In this document: positions 5,915-7,973 of the stretch, piece by piece
Layout: every line of letters begins with the position of its first letter
Position numbering within the stretch: the first letter of the stretch is position 1
Assembly (NCBI GenBank): GCA_036675035.1
Contig: JAKFFO010000161.1
Coordinates: forward strand, 1 to 7,973
DNA length: 7,973 nucleotides
Reading direction: 5' to 3'
Source: MESE01 sp036675035
GTDB taxonomy: Bacteria > Pseudomonadota > Gammaproteobacteria > Burkholderiales > Burkholderiaceae_D
The notes under the pieces: generated by a model
What the model was told of the DNA's origin: nothing
Databases searched by the model: none
Seen by the model: only the letters and a program-made list of their open reading frames with translations
Position numbers and translations under genes: made by a program

Positions 5915-7973
5915 ATGAATATAAAGCGGGTCATCCTGTTGTTGCTGGTAGCGGCAGCGATCGTGGCGTTTTTCGTATTTGACCTTGGCCGTTTCCTGAG
6001 CCTGGAAACGCTCAAGTCGCACCAGGAAGAATTGCAAGACTACGCGCGAACACATCCATTGCAAAGCGCAGGCGGCTTCTTCGTTGCATATACGCTGGTT
6101 ACCGCCTTGTCGTTTCCCGGTGCAACAATCATGACCCTGGCGGCCGGCGCGATTTTCGGGCTGGGGTGGGGCATGCTGATCGTGTCGTTCGCATCCAGCA
6201 TAGGCGCCACGCTGGCATTTCTGGCCGCGCGTTTCCTGTTTCGCGAATCGATACAGCAGCGTTTCGGCGACAAATTGAAATCGTTCGATGCGGGCATTGC
6301 CAGGGACGGCGCGTTCTATCTGTTCACGTTGCGATTGGCGCCGATCTTCCCATTCTTCCTGATCAATCTGGTCATGGGACTGACGTCGATGCGGGTGTGG
6401 AAATTCTATTGGGTCAGCCAGCTCGGCATGCTGGCCGGCACGCTGGTGTACGTCAATGCGGGTACCCAGCTGGCGCAGATTACGACGCTCAGGGGCATTC
6501 TTTCGCCTGGCCTGATTTTTTCATTCGTGTTGCTCGGGATATTTCCATTGCTGGCAAAAAAGGCGATCGATTTTTTCCAGGCGCGAAAAGTGTATGCCAA
6601 GTGGCCGCGGCCACGGCGCTTCGATTACAACATGGTGGTGATCGGAGGCGGCTCCGCTGGCTTGGTGGCGTCCTATATCGCAGCGGCGGTCAAGGCCAAA
6701 GTCGCGCTGATCGAGCGGCACAAGCTGGGCGGCGATTGCCTGAACACCGGATGCGTTCCTTCCAAGGCATTGATTCGCTCGGCCAGGCTGGCGTCGCACA
6801 TTTCACGCGCAAAGGAATTCGGCCTCGCATCGGCCTCCGCCGAAATCGACTTCGCGAGCATCATGGAGCGGGTGCAACGTATTGTAAAGACCATCGAGCC
6901 GCACGATTCGGCCGAGCGCTATGCCGGGCTCGGTGTCGAGTGCCTGCAAGGCGATGCGAAAATCGTGTCGCCGTTTTCGGTCGAAGTGAAGGATGCCGAT
7001 GGCCGAGCGCAAACCCTGACCACACGCAATATCGTGATCGCCGCCGGCGCACGCCCGTTCGTGCCGCCGATTCCCGGACTGGAACAAATCGGCTATCTGA
7101 CTTCCGACACGCTATGGGATTTGCGTGAACTGCCGAGGCGGCTGGTGGTGCTGGGCGGCGGGCCGATCGGCTGCGAACTGGCGCAGGCCTTTCAGCGGCT
7201 TGGTTCGCAAGTGACGCAGGTCGAAATGGCAGAGCGCATTTTGATGAGGGAGGATGCGGAAGTATCGGCGCTGCTTGCGGCGCGCTTCCGGTCGGAGGGC
7301 ATAACCCTGCTTACCGGGCACAAGGCGACGAGATTCATCATCGACGGGGGCGAAAAAACGCTGGTTGCCGACCACAATGGAAATGAAGTACGGATAGCGT
7401 TCGACGTAGTGCTTTGCGCGGTCGGCCGTGCAGCCAATGTCAGCGGCTATGGACTGGAGGAACTCGGCATCCGTACGACAAAAGCAAATACCGTTGAAAC
7501 CAACGAATATCTGCAAACGCTGTATCCGAATATTTTTGCGGCTGGCGACGTGGCCGGCCCGTTTCAGTTTACGCATACCGCTTCGCACCAGGCCTGGTAT
7601 GCGGCAGTCAACGGATTGTTCGGCCGTTTCAGGAAATTCAAGGCGGATTATTCGGTGATTCCCTGGGCGACGTTTACCGAACCGGAAATCGCGCGCGTCG
7701 GTCTGAATGAGCAGGATGCAAAGGCGAAAAACATTCCGTATGAAGTGACTGTGTACGGCCTCGATGATCTCGATCGCGCTATCGCCGACGAGGAGGCGCA
7801 TGGATTCGTCAAGGTGTTGACGGTACCGGGAAAGGACCGGATATTGGGCGTGACGATTGCAGGAGAACATGCCGGAGATCTGATTTCGGAGTACGTGATG
7901 GCGATGAAGCACGGGCTCGGGCTGAACAAGATTCTGGGGACGATCCATATCTATCCGACGCTGGCCGAAGCCA
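5915..7973 (+). CDS. TVP38/TMEM64-family membrane domain fused to MerA/Lpd-type FAD disulfide oxidoreductase (3' end missing)
   Basis: I translated this frame by hand from the ATG at 5915; it is open for 686 residues to the window edge. Residues 1-225 are a TVP38/TMEM64 (DedA/VTT-like) inner-membrane domain. It has a first helix at about 5-23, then GAIFGLGWGMLIVSFASSIG with ATLAFLAARF, LRLAPIFPFFLINLVMGLTS, and further hydrophobic segments to about 213. A basic linker (PRPRR) leads to the oxidoreductase. That domain has FAD-binding GGGSAG (244-249), a redox pair in CLNTGC (Cys275, Cys280) with VPSK, a second dinucleotide site GGGPIG (414-419), and FAAGDV (541-546). Glu437 after the second site suggests NADH rather than NADPH. 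The dimerisation domain runs to HIYPTLAEA (678-686), where Tyr680 stands where Lpd and glutathione reductase have the catalytic His. The electron acceptor is unknown; dihydrolipoamide or glutathione disulfide is unlikely. There is no HMA domain. Probably only a few dozen residues are missing. Confidence 0.88.
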   Translation, partial: MNIKRVILLLLVAAAIVAFFVFDLGRFLSLETLKSHQEELQDYARTHPLQSAGGFFVAYTLVTALSFPGATIMTLAAGAIFGLGWGMLIVSFASSIGATLAFLAARFLFRESIQQRFGDKLKSFDAGIARDGAFYLFTLRLAPIFPFFLINLVMGLTSMRVWKFYWVSQLGMLAGTLVYVNAGTQLAQITTLRGILSPGLIFSFVLLGIFPLLAKKAIDFFQARKVYAKWPRPRRFDYNMVVIGGGSAGLVASYIAAAVKAKVALIERHKLGGDCLNTGCVPSKALIRSARLASHISRAKEFGLASASAEIDFASIMERVQRIVKTIEPHDSAERYAGLGVECLQGDAKIVSPFSVEVKDADGRAQTLTTRNIVIAAGARPFVPPIPGLEQIGYLTSDTLWDLRELPRRLVVLGGGPIGCELAQAFQRLGSQVTQVEMAERILMREDAEVSALLAARFRSEGITLLTGHKATRFIIDGGEKTLVADHNGNEVRIAFDVVLCAVGRAANVSGYGLEELGIRTTKANTVETNEYLQTLYPNIFAAGDVAGPFQFTHTASHQAWYAAVNGLFGRFRKFKADYSVIPWATFTEPEIARVGLNEQDAKAKNIPYEVTVYGLDDLDRAIADEEAHGFVKVLTVPGKDRILGVTIAGEHAGDLISEYVMAMKHGLGLNKILGTIHIYPTLAEA

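Noticed and set aside
6166..7128. 320-residue plus-strand open frame inside the fusion gene
   Set aside because: It is out of frame with the TVP38-oxidoreductase gene, whose frame from 5915 shows all expected domain motifs. The product is Arg/Gly-rich with no recognisable domain.
7112..7948. 278-residue minus-strand open frame
   Set aside because: It lies wholly antisense to the oxidoreductase domain, whose plus-strand motifs are clear; there is no recognisable domain or start signal.
5915..7973. Calling the fusion gene merA (mercuric reductase)
   Set aside because: There is no N-terminal HMA domain, the C-terminal Cys pair region is outside the window, and no mer regulator or transport gene is present. 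A general MerA/Lpd-like label is safer.

Overview
The window looks like a chromosomal stretch of a betaproteobacterium, most likely of the order Burkholderiales. I infer this from the moderately high GC content, the pilE-pilV-pilW minor pilin order, the SrkA and MtnP variants, and a CCCTCCCC/GGGGAGGG palindromic intergenic repeat. No rRNA, tRNA, CRISPR array, phage gene or transposase gene is visible.

Left part, minus strand (1-1256): three type IV pilus minor pilin genes run leftward, apparently as one operon. They are a PilE-like pilin (819-1256), PilV (247-816) and the 5' part of PilW (1-247, cut by the window edge). All three have a prepilin peptidase leader followed by the conserved hydrophobic helix with Glu at +5. 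PilV and PilW overlap by one base. A plausible sigma-70 promoter lies at 1346-1374.

Middle, plus strand (1464-3404): srkA, a stress-response Ser/Thr protein kinase of the YihE/RdoA family, is divergent from the pilins. It is followed by mtnP, an S-methyl-5'-thioadenosine phosphorylase. A composite, imperfectly palindromic repeat of about 178 bp (3410-3587) then separates mtnP from the next transcription unit.

Right part, plus strand (3745-7973): this is the most interesting region. arsS encodes the radical SAM enzyme of arsenosugar biosynthesis. It overlaps by 4 bp a divergent calcineurin-like phosphoesterase gene whose first metal motif is altered and which carries a small Cys cluster. After 125 bp comes a long gene, open at the right edge, encoding a TVP38/TMEM64 (DedA/VTT-type) membrane domain fused to a MerA/Lpd-type FAD disulfide oxidoreductase. 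In that oxidoreductase the usual catalytic His before Pro-Thr is Tyr.

Working model (inference): the right part is an organoarsenic (arsenosugar) module. ArsS would transfer a 5'-deoxyadenosyl group to a methylated arsenical. MtnP is upstream on the same strand and belongs to a family acting on 5'-modified 5'-deoxyadenosines. It could remove adenine from the product or recycle 5'-deoxyadenosine. The phosphoesterase and the membrane-anchored oxidoreductase would do later or accessory steps. No arsM, arsR or glycosyltransferase gene is in the window; the place to look is beyond 7973.
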